Counted from the first letter of the stretch, positions 46,300 to 58,154 are shown. The stretch is DNA of 64,000 nt from Epiperipatus broadwayi (GCA_028023455.1 JAQFVV010000349.1:779501-843500), one strand, 5' to 3'. Program-made: numbers and translations. The notes: generated by a model not told the origin, from the sequence alone.

Positions 46300-47360
46300 T
46301 ATCAAAATATGAAGCCTTCATAATTCCATCTACAGACAGTGGACCACTTTCATAAAAATATAAAACAAAATTAGCACCAGTATGCCTTTCCAAGCCCTAG
46401 TTTTTATTTCTAAATATCTCAGATTTTTCACCTGTAATAATAACACTTCTCATTACTTCATGTAGAATTTTTTATAATATGATAATCTTTATTAAACAAC
46501 CAACTAATTTCAAACATTGTCATAAAACTTTTAAATGAAACTGATTTAAATATTTTCACAAAATCATTAAAAGAAAAATTTAAATTGCACTTTTGCTCAT
46601 ATTGCATTTTTGAATTTACTTTGTGGCAACACCTCTGACTATAATGCTTTTTGATTCTTTCTAATCTCTTAATGAGTAATCACTCATCCAAGATTTTGCA
46701 AAAATTTATTCAACAAAATTCTTGAACATATTTTTACTGTAATGGATAGCAGTGACATGGTATGACATTAACACAATATTTTCTATTCCCTTTACTTTTA
46801 TGAATTAGAACAATATAAATATTCTTAAGATCAGATGATTAAAAAATTCCATTAGTTTTAAATCTGACTTATTATCAACATATACCAAATTTCAACAAAT
46901 ATTTCAACATTCTTTCCATTTTGGGGATTACCAAGAGCTACTTGAATTTTGCTAATCTGAATATCTTCAAATTTAAATGAGCAAGTAGGATGATTATATC
47001 ATTAAAAAATGTCTGTTGCATTATCCACCTATTTGAAATATAATTATTATCATCTAAACAGATTATGGTTTTATTTTTAATCTAAAATAACTAAAATCTG
47101 ACTGTATATCTTTGGGAGCTTTAATCAACCAGGTATTTTTAAGTTTTCTTGTCAGGTGTTAAACTTCTTCCTTTAAATTCCTTTATGCTGCTCAAGAAGA
47201 TTCACATGTTGACTTTTAATAAAATCACTAATAATAAAAAGCATTATCAAAGAAATCATCATAATTTGTGTTTTTAGTTAATTCAGAATAGATTTATTTA
47301 TATCCACAACATATTTTTTTAAAATAATTTCAAGCATCATGAACATGTTAAGCCTGAAAT
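46300..47360 (-). pseudogene. fossil LINE RT, minus strand, heavily decayed
   Basis: On the minus strand shifting frames follow the order of a non-LTR RT. DLKNIYIVLIHKSKGNRK fits a WKDA-IV-IYKNKGDR-like start, then VNVIPCHCYPL (NYRGISLLS). RILLNKFLQNLG is followed by QYEQKCNLNF and SFNDFVKIFKSVSF (for the QEKC...LYMAFVDLTKAFDSV region), then GEKSEIFRN and GLERHTGANFVLYF (for GVKQGCVLAPTLF). Stops and frameshifts are frequent and the catalytic DD box was not recognised. It is a different lineage from the RTE element at 36700. Each match is weak; the consistent order is the evidence. Confidence 0.45.
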
Positions 47361-49140
47361 TTTATAATGGTAGAATTAATGTTTATCAACTTTTAAAATT
47401 TGCTATAAATAATAGTTGTGTTCAGATAATGAACATTAAATGTCATATTAATATATTTGGAATCTAGTCTATTTTCCAATGCACTTGGAACATACTAGCT
47501 CATGATTTCTTCAATAATCTGAGTCAACATGGGCTCATAACAATTTCAATTATTTTTATGTTCTGGCTTTTAACTGTAATATAATTTATAGCATGCCATT
47601 GTTTTGACAGTGGATGCTTCTAAGTTTCTTTATAATAATTTGTCTCCCAAAATAAACTGTTCTTGGTGATCATTTCATGTGTAATACAATACTTTAATCA
47701 CAGATAATGTTTTGACAGTCTAACATGCATTAAAACCTTTAAAAAAATCAATGTTTTAATGGTATTGTTCATACTTCAACAAAAAATAAATGCTTTATTT
47801 CTCTAACTTTTTATACATAATTTTGGATTATAATAAAATGAGAGAAGTTATTATTGTGCAAGCCATTTTTTAAATGTGATTAGACTTTAATATATTTAGT
47901 AATTCCAGCAACACTAAATTACCATGCACTTGATAATTTATCCCTAAAAAAAACTTGTACCCATCTACAGTTAGCCAAAAGCAGCTGTATTAATACAGAT
48001 CTCGACAGCTTCTTAACTGCAAATGTCTTTCATTCAGATATTGGAAAATTCACATTAAGCAAAGTTGATAAATTTATTGTATCCTACATTTAGAGAAAAA
48101 GCCCACTTTTCTTAATATCATTACCTCTCTAATTTGACTTGCATTATCATTATTGTTTTTACAATTACTGTTACTACTTTAATTAGCACTATAACTTAAC
48201 TGATCATGAAAGTTAGGTTGTTGTTTTTTGTCACATTCCCTAAATCTTTACAATTTTATAGCAGACAGGATCATCTTTAAATTGGGTTGTCCAAAAACTA
48301 CTTTGATGATGTAAAATTTCTCCTAGTTAACAATATCCTAAAGTGATTCATTATTGATTGTACTGCCTTATGCAAAATCTCAATTATGGATATAAAAGGC
48401 ATTGCATAAATACCCAATCTTCTGGTCATAGTCAGTGCAAGGAGATGATAGTGAGGTTAAAAAATGAACATGGAGAAAATGAAAAGAAAGGTGCAGTAAG
48501 AAAAGAGAAAAGACTATTTGCATCAGGAACAGTACCTAATCATCTGTGAGCCATCATTATATCCTATAAAACTGAAAATATTCTTGTTTGAATCCTGCTT
48601 TTTAGTCATTTGGAATTAACTCTCATACATAAAGTGCATTATTTCCAACCTGTGAACTCTCTTTTAGACAAAAGATAGTTAAAATGATAAAAATCTAAAA
48701 TTTCTGGTTATTCTCTGAATCCTTGACACCATTCGCGAGCTTAGTTTTAAAAAATTAATTCAATTTGATTAAAAGTAATAAACACAATAATAAAAATTGC
48801 ATACTTTACAAAAAGCTTTTCTAATACATATAAAAATAATGAATATTTTATTCTTTTGATCAGAATAATGCTGAAAAATCTTAATTTCATTATAAATTCA
48901 ATCTTATCGTGCCATCATTCAAGCAATAGCTAATGCCCCAGGATTGGTGTCTGTGTGTATTTATATAAAACCTTATTCATGAACCAATTAAATCTAAATA
49001 TGCTTCCATAATAATAATTCATAAGTCAAACCCAGAGTAGTTATTTTAATAAACTTATAAATAATGCTCTCCCTATCACTTAAACAAACTTGATAAATTA
49101 ATAATGATTGGAGAAAATAAACATCATTTAAAAGTTTATT
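47361..49140. other. intronic AT-rich DNA
   Basis: No convincing feature. The open frame 48358-48549 is short and resembles nothing known. The endonuclease part of the fossil LINE at 46300-47360 could extend here but was not recognised. Confidence 0.4.
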
Positions 49141-49151
49141 AAAATAATTGG

Positions 49152-51130
49152 ATGTGTTGGTCACAGCTAACAGTCTACAACCACTTAAAAAAAATACTTC
49201 AATATGAACTAGTATTCAAACCATCTTTTAGCCACTTTGGAATGTCAGATGATCCAAAAATATTTAGATCTAAAGATTTTATACAAAGTTTGGAAAAGAT
49301 GCCACATTTATACTATCCAGGATCACTGTGTATACCAAAGTTTGTTTTTGCATACTTAAACCAGTTCACTTCTACTTATCTTACAGACATGGATAACTTT
49401 CTATCAAAAGAGATATATCATATTTAAGATACATACCCTATAGCAATCATTCCATTTATGAAGAAACAAACTTCACTCTGTACAATGAAAAACATAAGAC
49501 CAATATCTATGGGTCTATTGGGTATTAAATTACTCAAAACAGTAATAAAAAACAAAATTGAAGCACACTTTATACCGTTGTTATCACAGATACAATTTGA
49601 TGAAAAATGCTCATGAATAGAACAAACGGCTTTTGTATTTAAAAGTGTCATTGATTCTGTGCAAAATGCAAAAAAAATTACAGCCCAATATCAGTACAAC
49701 TTGGTATAAGGACTGCTTTTGATTCGGTAGGATAAAAAAACAATACCAAAAACAATATTATATTTGCTCACAAACTTACTAATAAATTGAGAAATATATA
49801 TAACTCTAAATGAGAAAATGTCTCTTTCTTTTAATCCACATCAATCAATCTCACAAGGGTCACCACTTAGTGCTTTGCTATTTACTATGTACATAAATAC
49901 ACTACTTAATAATATTGAAAAATGGCTCCTAGGGATCTATATACCCACACTTGATCATAATGTAGCCTGCATAGCCTACATGAATGACATAATAGTTTTT
50001 TTAACAACTAAAAGAAAATACAAACATTAACTGATATATTACATGAATACACTTGCACCTATAAACTAGAATTTAACCTTGATAAAACATATGAATGGTG
50101 TATACATACAGACAAAACACATTCTAATGTATTTCAGAGTAAACCTACAGCCTATTTAGGATTCAATCTTAAGTGACTTGAGTTACATGGCTATGCAAAG
50201 GCAAATGCAATACAAACTAGTTCAAACAACAGAATGGACCATATCCCCTTCAAAAGCATATCTTTCTCTATACTCAAAACTATACATGCTGATTATTACA
50301 AAAATTACTTATTATACACTGATTATAGTCTTCACAAAATCCTTTACATCAAAGATTTATTCACTGGGAAGAAAACTTTTATGGGGAAGAAAAATAGTGG
50401 CCATATCACTCAGGCAACCAAATGGATTAGGACTACATTCTATTCATGTATTTACAATACAAAAAACTATTAATCTTTTATCATCCATGACAAGAATATA
50501 CCCACATTTAGAAGTCACTCTTAAAATAACACTACAGACAAACCTCCTCCATACACAAAATATCTGCATACAATCTTAGAACCTATTAAATCAATATCTA
50601 ACCCTAACATAACTTTCCCACAAGACAAATGGCACTACTGGAATACATATGTACTTCTACACACAAACACAAATTATAACTTAGACTTGCCAATGCTAGG
50701 CATTAATAATAAACAGCTAATATGTAGATTTAAGTATTGGACACTTGAGCCCAAATTTTTTTGATTTTCTACTCAAAATGAACATGTGTTCATTACCAAC
50801 ATTATATTTCATGAGATATAAGAGAAACATACTTAACATTGACACTATATGTGAGTTGTGCCACAGATCAGAAGAGAACCAAAAACATATATTCTTTGAG
50901 TGTAGTAGCCTACAATACACTCGATCTTATATTACAAAAATTTATCAGAAAAAGAATGCCACTATAAGTTCAATTATAGAGTTTTTTTCCAAATGCCTGC
51001 TTCACAGAAATAAGAAGTACAACATTTATACTATATGCATTATGGTGCATAAGGTGCACTTATCTTTACAATAGTAATGCAAGAAATTTTAACACTTTTA
51101 AAAACAAATTAGCGACAGTAAGACAAAGAG
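49152..51130 (+). pseudogene. fossil LINE with RT and zinc-ribbon-like C-terminus (Tx1/L1-like)
   Basis: Broken frames over about 2 kb. 49152-49427 gives a long linker-like helical piece. Around 49500 is IYGSIGY where RT region 1 is expected. 49818-50030 reads SISQGSPLSALLFTMYINTL (the GxxQGCPLSPLLF block) and then IAYMNDIIVFL, where the catalytic YADD has become YMND. Around 50150 is PTAYLGFNLK (the YLG motif). 50745-51074 ends with TICELCHRSEENQKHIFFEC, a CxxC...HxxxxC finger typical of the zf-RVT domain of Tx1/L1-like and related LINEs. The catalytic change and the stops show it is dead. Confidence 0.6.
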
Positions 51131-54100
51131 GTAAAAAAATCACCCCATCAGATATTTTCACAGCCACTTGGGTCACTTGTCCATCAGTGCTCTAACCTCT
51201 AGTGAGATGTATTTTCTGTTTCCTATTTTATAGTAAATGTTTTTAATAATAGTATAATTCACTGAATGCTATTGAAAATAGTTACTGTAATATTCTTTAA
51301 TTAGTTTTGTATTATTTTTATTCTTTTAGACTGAAATATCTGTGTGTGTGTATATATGTCCCTTTAAACTAAAATATATGTAGATATATATTTTCTTGAA
51401 TAAAGTTTTTTCTAAAACTAAAATATTTTTCTGAATTTGACTTTGAATTGTTATTGGAGTATATTGTATTTAGTTGATGTGCAAAGAATTGTATATATTA
51501 TCAGTGCCATATATTTAATTTATTGTATTTTTTTCCTAACCTTATTAAAATTATTAAAACTGAAGTTTTTTAACAGGATTATAAATGCATAAAGTTTGAT
51601 ACCAGTAAATTAAAGTGCAATATATTGTAGACAGGGGCCAGCACTAGCCATGTCAAATATTAATAGCTTATAAAAATAAAGTTAGAATGGGGAAATAATA
51701 TTTAATTTTCTCATGTTTTGTTTGTAATAATAAAAGTTGATAATATGAACATTTTAAACATTTTTTAAAATTAATAATGTGGATATTTATAATTTGTTAG
51801 AAATTAGTAGTAAAAGAGAGTGAAAAGTATAAAATAAAATAAATTATTTACTTTGTTTTCTCTCTTTTGTAATTTCATTTATTAATTTTAATTTTGAAAA
51901 AAGATACCAGGATAAATATATTTTTCTCATCAGTAAGTTATTGATAAGTTTCAATTTGACTTCTAAAATAAAATAAGAGATATAAATAAGTAAAGTTTTT
52001 AAAAGAAAATAAAAAATAAATAAGGTTTTTGTTAATAAATGTTGTTTCAATTAATTAAAGTTGTTTTTTTCTCTTTTTATCTCTCTAAAACAAAAAGTAA
52101 TATTGTTTAATTCAAAGAATAATTAAAAGATCTTAGTTTTATTATAAGAAAAAAGCAATTACAAATAAAAAAATTGTTTATGATTGTAAATTTTTTAATT
52201 AAAAAAAGAAGGGAAATAAGTAAACAACCTTTTTGTAAAATTAGACTCAATTGCTCAGGGTTTAATGTGGGCATGTTTGAGAAGATATGTATTTGGATGT
52301 ATACAGAATTATTAAAAAATATGAGTATCAGTTAAGGTAATAGACCTTAGTGTCTTGTGAGCAGCAATTAGTCTATTCATCTGTTGAGTGAAACCAAAGC
52401 AGAAGCTTAGCTATAAAGAGAACAGTGAGAAATAGTTTAAGAGTCTGAAGTAAGACACAAATGATTTTAAAAATGGATCTGAATAAAGCTGAGCATCATT
52501 AAACCTCACCATATAACCTATTTTCTACAAAAATTTAGAAGAACTAGAATAGCCCTAAAGTAATTTGCAGCAAATCTTATATATCCAAGATTATGACTAT
52601 CCCTTTCTCTGTGCTTGTCTGACTGGAAAAACAATAGATTGAAAAAAATAGATAAATTCATTGTGTTTTAGCCTGACCTGAAAATTCAATCTGAATATTA
52701 GCTTGGCTTGAAAATTATTAAATTGGAAAAGCAGTTAAATTCATTACATGTGTTAGCCCAATATGCAAGTTATTACATTGAAAAAAAAATGAATAGATTT
52801 GGCCTGTTTGAAACTTGAAAATATTCCACTGTAAAAATAAAAAAATTTAACTGTGTACATTACCCCAGAAATACATATTAATAAAAAAGCTAACAAGAAA
52901 TAAAACCAACATGAAAAAAAATGAAAATTACAATTGCCAAAGAAAAACTCAAAAGAAAACTATGGTAAAAAAGTATTTTAATGTGCACATTATATTTACA
53001 TTTATAGATATTTTTTAAAAAAATAAGTAATAATTAATGCTAATGAATAATTTTGTTAGTATTTTTTTAATTGAAATATGTTTTTCTTTATCTTATTTTC
53101 CCTCCAAAATGCAATTGTATAGGACCATTTCATTTTCATAAGAAAAGGGAAAGATGAGTTTTAGCTAATTTACTTTTTTTTTTGAAATATTGTTTTCCAA
53201 TTTTAATCACTGAAGGGAGAAACAATTCTGTTTAAAGTTAATGTTGTTAATTAAATTAGTAAAAGCCACCAATAAGTTAATATTACTTACTATATGAAAT
53301 TATATTTAGTTGATAAAAATGTATTTAAGTTGGAATTATTATATAATCATGTCATTTGTTAATTTTTTTAATTATCTATTAGTTAATTGGTTAAATAATT
53401 ATTAAAACAAATAATAGTTTTAACATCTTTATTTTTCCAACTAGAATCTCCTCTATGAATTGTCTATGTATGTGACTTGATTTTATAATAACATAATGTT
53501 TTAGAGATTTATAAATTATCCAAATAAAGTTATTTTAATTAAAATAGATTAAGCATGTACATGGATACTTTTGTTCAGTCACAGTTCCTAGGGTCCTTGT
53601 GATTTTGAACTAGCTCTAGAGCAATAATGATTAATTAATTTATATATGGGAATTTATGTTTGTGTTTAGATATTCAGATAGTTCTCTAGATGGTACAAAA
53701 GTATCACCTTTAAAGTCTATTCACTATACTTTATTTTTTTTATTTAGAGATTATAAATAAGTGTATAATTGGTCATATGGCCAGAGCATTAATGATGATC
53801 ATCATCTTTCAAGATGCCAGCATTATTTTTATGATTAATAGATTAGCACTTAAGGATGTGCATGCAGAGATTTGTTATAATTCATGTCCTAAATTTGGCA
53901 TTGACTATTGAATCTCTTTTAAATCCGGTCATAAAGCATGACTGTGAATTATTCTTTGAGTAGTGCTGAGGATATAACATATTATTAGCATGATGTAGCT
54001 TTTAATTGATTATTATTAATATAACTGCTGGTGATATTATAGCTTATTAGTATTATTATTATAGTATACTTATTTTTATTGCAATGCTGATACCATGCTC

Positions 54101-56193
54101 CTTACATTTGCTGTATGATCCTTTTATTCCTTTTATATTTGCTCATACCTTTTGTATTAGTCAATGGGAATGATGTATCACTCCATATTACCCTATATGT
54201 CTGTACCATTACAATATATACACACATACATTAAAATGGCTGATTTCTTAAAATTAGTTATGTTTTTGTTATGGTACTGTGTTTTTAAAATAATTTTGTT
54301 TTGTTTTCAGCAAAATTTTGGGTCTATTAAAAGAGTAGAGAGGTTGGAATGTCCTTAGTAAATCTTGATATTTTATGAAAATATAAATTGCTGATATAGA
54401 AATTGTTCTATACAAGCAAAGAAGATTATAAAATAGTACATGAATAACAATGTTAATATTCCAAAACAAGTTATTAGTTATATGGACAAAAATATTTAGC
54501 AATTATTGCATTGGATATTTAATAGTATATATGGTGTAGACTTAATACTCAGTTTTTATCTGATTGAATAATTCTATTGAATTATGAAATGCCTGGAGAA
54601 ATTATTTTTAAGTATTGCAGTTAAGACATCATAACATTTAATTAGGTCAGGAAATATCTAAATCTCTTATAGTCACAGAGATATTTAAGTGCTGTTTTGT
54701 CTTATCTGTTGGAAATTAGCACTGAGTTATTATTGAGAAAGAACAACAATCATGGCATAAAATTTTATTTAATTACTATCAAAATGTCAAAATTCCAGCA
54801 ATAGGTGTCAAAGATAAACGATTTTTTCAAGAATTATACACTATTCTGTAATATCTAGTGAGGGACCATAATATTATTTTCTAAATCACTCAAATCATTG
54901 TCACATTTATAGTGAGAATTGTTTCAATTATTTCATAAGTGATCATTATTCCTTATCTGTAAACACAGTTGATTGCTCTCCAATGATTGTCATTACAACT
55001 ATCATCAGATGCTCTTGTCAGCAGTTTGTAATTTTACTATAATTTATGCAATCATTTGCATCTACCCAAGTTCTCTTTAGTGTCTTCTTGTACTTTTCTA
55101 TGCATCTATGTTTAATATAAGTTTTTTAATTCTTTTCACACACATGTGTACATTTATATATGTACAATATATAAAAGATATAATTCAATATCTTTGCTCA
55201 TCAGATTTGCCAATAGCCTAAGACAATGCTTTTTTATTAATATATCTTATTACCTGTAGAGAGAGTAGGATATAAGAAAAGTATCTTGGTTTTTGAGACA
55301 AAAAAACTGAACTCTCTGATCAATTACTTTGTGTAATATGAAGTATTGCTTTCCAAATTATTTTATTCCGATCCTGGGACCCATATATTTTTACAATTTG
55401 CATGTAATTAGTTAGCTATCTTTGATTATTTGTATATTTGTTCTAATGGAATAATCTATAATGGGGCATCACTTTTTTTTATTATTATTATGAATATGTT
55501 TTTTTATAAATTATGTAAGTTTTGTAGCAAACTTTTTTAAAATTGTCATTGCAATATATAAATCGTTGCAAATTTCTTCAAAGAAGAGGAAAAGTGATAG
55601 AAAAAAGTAATATTCACTTGTCTGTTCAAAGAATCTGATGGTAAGGATTTTGTAGTTTTTCATTTTTCACTGGGTTTAATAGTGAGATGTTACTTTATTG
55701 ACTAATAATTAGATAACTAACTGGATTTGCTATGAAATGGCTGCGGAAAAAAATAAATCTAAGCTTGCTTGGAGATCATTTACAACTTGAAAAATTAAGT
55801 TTTACTAAGATTCAAACCCAGATTTATGAGTGTAGTAGATGGATGCACTAAACTCTTTTTCATATACATATGTGTGTATATATGCCTATAATTTTTATTT
55901 ATTAAGAAGCTGTTACTAACTAAAATAGCTATCTGTACAATAGTTGTTTTTATATATAAATATAAAATGATTATATAAAATATTAGAAATATTTTAATCT
56001 TGCTGTGCTCAGTAATTTCAAAATTTTAAATAATATTATATATAAAAGTATTAGCAAAAGTTTGTTTAAAAAAAAAAAAATTCTAGCGGAAAGCCTTGTA
56101 ACGTTCAGTAGCTTAATACTTAATCTTTGTTATTTTTTGAAGTATTATTTGTTAAATATTTTATCTAGTTTTTGCAAGCCTTATAACTTTTCA
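51131..56193. other. intronic AT-rich DNA, nothing recognised
   Basis: About 5 kb with no convincing gene, RNA or dispersed repeat beyond low-complexity tracts. Short open frames (for example 54164-54358) are not supported by any family resemblance. Confidence 0.4.
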
Positions 56194-56234
56194 GGACCAA
56201 ATTTCATCTGTTGATACGGAAATACTTTCTTCAG

Positions 56235-56378
56235 ATCTTGCAAGAATTATGTCAAAATCAAGAAACTATGAAGAGTTACTTCAAATTTGGAAAAGATGGC
56301 GAGATGAAGTTGGTCCTTTTTTGCGTGAGAAATATGCAAAATTTGTTCCACTTAGTAATGAAGGTGCAAGACTCAACA
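56235..56378 (+). CDS. exon of the ACE-family peptidyl-dipeptidase (third exon seen)
   Basis: 144 bp, phase 1 at both ends, from CTTTCTTCAG|AT to CAACA|GTAAGT. With the G left over from the previous exon the first codon is GAT (Asp), giving LEP-D-LARIMSKSRNYEELL, then QIWKRWRDEVGPFLREKY, AKFVPLSNEGARLN. The LxxIMxxSRxYEELLxxWxxWRD pattern and the VxLxNxxARLN end are M2 peptidase signatures that precede the catalytic domain. The reading frame is also open upstream to about 56195, which could mislead a start call; the codon phase decides for 56235. The next exon, expected to begin within the family's G-x-x-D-x-G-x-x-WR segment, was not found before 64000. Confidence 0.95.
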
Positions 56379-56567
56379 GTAAGTAAGTCTTCATATTTTA
56401 TTAATTTTTGTTTTATGTATGTCATGAAGATCAGTAAGGAAAAACTATAATGTTATAAGATACTTAATTAAAAATGTTCATATCTTAGAATATTGTTTAT
56501 AAGATTTAATACACTTGATGTATATAGTGAAATTAAATTCATAAAAAATTACACTAATATTTCTTAA

Positions 56568-56608
56568 GGCTAAGCGCTTTCAGAGCATTCGACTCCATAT
56601 TCATAGCC
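56568..56608 (-). ncRNA. minimal hammerhead-like motif, PLE-A type (left arm)
   Basis: Minus strand: stem I GGCU, core AUGAAUA, one U, stem II GGAG with loop UCGAAUG and CUCU (one G-U), GAAA, GCGCU, U, AGCC closing stem I. Identical in its 41 nt to the right-arm copy at 57336-57376. Confidence 0.6.
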
Positions 56609-56846
56609 TCCCAATCTAATAATTTATGCAAATCTATGCAAGCTCATTTATATTGTCCATCTCTTTGATATAGAAAAGCATGTATCCTTCCTGTTTATTG
56701 CCTTCAAGTCTCTTGCTATATACATGTTCTTTCCTTCTTTGATGCATTTCTAGGGAAACTAAGAGGTGAGATTTTGTAACCATCAATAAAAGAATCAAAA
56801 CATAAATAAACCAAGAAAGGACAAAAAACAACATATATGTCTGCCA

Positions 56847-57296
56847 TACATACCTAATATTGCAAAAGAACTAGTCAAAAAATTACAGAATGAATTCACA
56901 GCAGGTTTTCGAACCCCTCCTAACACTAATAGAATTATTAACAACTCTAAGGATAAGATTGATATAAACTATCAAGGTGGGTACAAAATGACATGCCCTC
57001 AGGCTAACTGTGGAGCAATATACTACGGTGAGACCCGGGCCACTATAAACAATAGAGTAGCTCAACACAAATACTTATACAAAAGAGTATTAAGCAGAAA
57101 TGAGGGCAGCTCAGTATTTGTGGACCACCAAAAAGAGGCTAATCATGAATTTGAACCTGCATGTGCTGAAATAGTTTCCACTGAGAGAAATGACATCAAA
57201 AGGAAGGTGAAAGAAGCATGGTATATAGCAAGAGACTTGAAGGCAATAAACAGGAAGGATACATGCTTTTCTATATCAAAGAGATGGACAATATAA
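56847..57296 (+). CDS. PLE-A linker and GIY-YIG endonuclease fragment
   Basis: About 149 codons open, with no start codon of its own at the true beginning; the first in-frame Met is at 56988. It holds YIPNIAKELVKKLQ, GFRTPPNTNRIINN (linker block also in 11403-11984), then the nuclease: KMTCPQANC, IYYGET, the RVAQH helix with arginine, SSVFVDHQKEA, KRKVKEAWYIA with the candidate catalytic Glu, and INRKDTCFSISKRW at the end. Stop-free over the whole nuclease, and collinear with the minus-strand copy at 11403-11984. The RT part is missing, so it cannot act alone unless supplied by another copy. Confidence 0.75.
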   Translation, partial: YIPNIAKELVKKLQNEFTAGFRTPPNTNRIINNSKDKIDINYQGGYKMTCPQANCGAIYYGETRATINNRVAQHKYLYKRVLSRNEGSSVFVDHQKEANHEFEPACAEIVSTERNDIKRKVKEAWYIARDLKAINRKDTCFSISKRWTI

Positions 57297-57335
57297 ATGA
57301 GCTTGCATAGATTTGCATAAATTATTAGGTTTGGA

Positions 57336-57376
57336 GGCTATGAATATGGAGTCGAATGCTCTGAAAGCGCTTAGCC
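57336..57376 (+). ncRNA. minimal hammerhead-like motif, PLE-A type (right arm)
   Basis: Stem I GGCU, core AUGAAUA, one U, stem II GGAG with CUCU, GAAA, AGCGCU (last A of GAAA shared), U, AGCC. It lies about 40 nt after the stop codon of the GIY-YIG frame, in the sense orientation of the element, as expected for a ribozyme in the 3' terminal repeat of a Penelope-like element. Confidence 0.62.
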
Positions 57377-57563
57377 TTAAGAAATATTAGTGTAATTTTT
57401 TATGAATTTAATTTCACTATATACGTCAAGCGTATTAAATCTTACATAATTCTTAATAGTGAAGAAAAATCTGAAATTACAATATTGTTTATAATGTTTA
57501 TAAGTATATATGCATAGATAAATATTAATTGTATAGTTATATATATATATTTGAATATTGTAG

Positions 57564-57606
57564 CTCTGATGATGATTGCTGGACAGTTGAAACTGTAAGC
57601 AAAGAG
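57564..57606 (+). other. strong hairpin of unknown role
   Basis: CTCT, then TTGCT, ACAGTT with a 2-nt GA turn, AACTGT, AGCAA and AGAG nest as one hairpin of about 15 pairs with a GATGATGA bulge. It contains CTGATGA and GAAA but not in a foldable hammerhead arrangement. It may mark the end of an unrecognised element. Confidence 0.5.
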
Positions 57607-58154
57607 AAATGTTATATTGTATTAAATTACATTGAAAAGTGTTTATGTAAAGGTCTAAATGGTATTTTATTTTGATTAAAAATGTTATGGAAAATAAACA
57701 AATTAACTTAAATTATATTAAAGAAATAATTATAACTAATTTCATTGCTTATGTTATATAAAACAAATTACACACTTTATTTTGCACTTTTAACAAAACT
57801 TCTACTTATTAATCTGTCATTCATTATCAAACTTAACCAGACTGATTATCACTCAACTACTCAGTTTCACCTATTCAGTAACCTTCTTTAGAATTTCAAA
57901 ATACAGTTATATTATACTGAGTTTTTTTTTATTATTTATGTTGATTTGAAGGGCAGTCTATCTGATTAATTCTAATAACATGCTAGAGCATAATATAATT
58001 TATTGCTTTGTTTAATATCTAATTTATTTAAAATAAACTTTAACTGTTTTAAAAATGTATATACTATTTATAAATTTCTCTTACATTATATATATATATA
58101 TGTAATCATAATTCTTATATTTGTAGTTTAAATATAATATAGAGGATTTTAACA

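Larger units (their letters stand above)
43869..56234 (+). other. 12.4-kb intron of the ACE-like gene
   Basis: Runs from GTAATA at 43869 to CTTTCTTCAG ending at 56234. It contains the palindromic and LINE-derived elements listed separately; no other exon was recognised. A stronger-looking decoy acceptor (ACTTTTCAG ending at 56194) would add 40 nt and break the phase. Confidence 0.8.
56500..57444 (+). mobile_element. Penelope-like element PLE-A insertion with about 260-bp inverted arms
   Basis: The right part (56843-57444) is a collinear 3' end of PLE-A: linker, GIY-YIG, 3' UTR and terminal hammerhead-like block. The left part, about 56500-56760, is an inverted copy of about 57180-57444. The arms begin with TAAGATTTAATAC and its complement, share AAATATTAGTGTAATTTTTT in complement, and end inside the nuclease coding region near CCTTCAAGTCTCTTGCTATA. 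The RT domain is absent. The arms are nearly identical, so the copy is fairly young. It starts 122 bp downstream of the third ACE exon. Confidence 0.8.

Noticed and set aside
56195-56234. Upstream extension of the third ACE exon
   Set aside because: It would put the exon out of phase with the donor at 43868; the inner acceptor restores the expected Asp codon.
57564-57606. Hammerhead ribozyme because of CTGATGA and GAAA
   Set aside because: The bases next to the core do not form stem II; the region folds as one long hairpin that includes GAAA in its tip.
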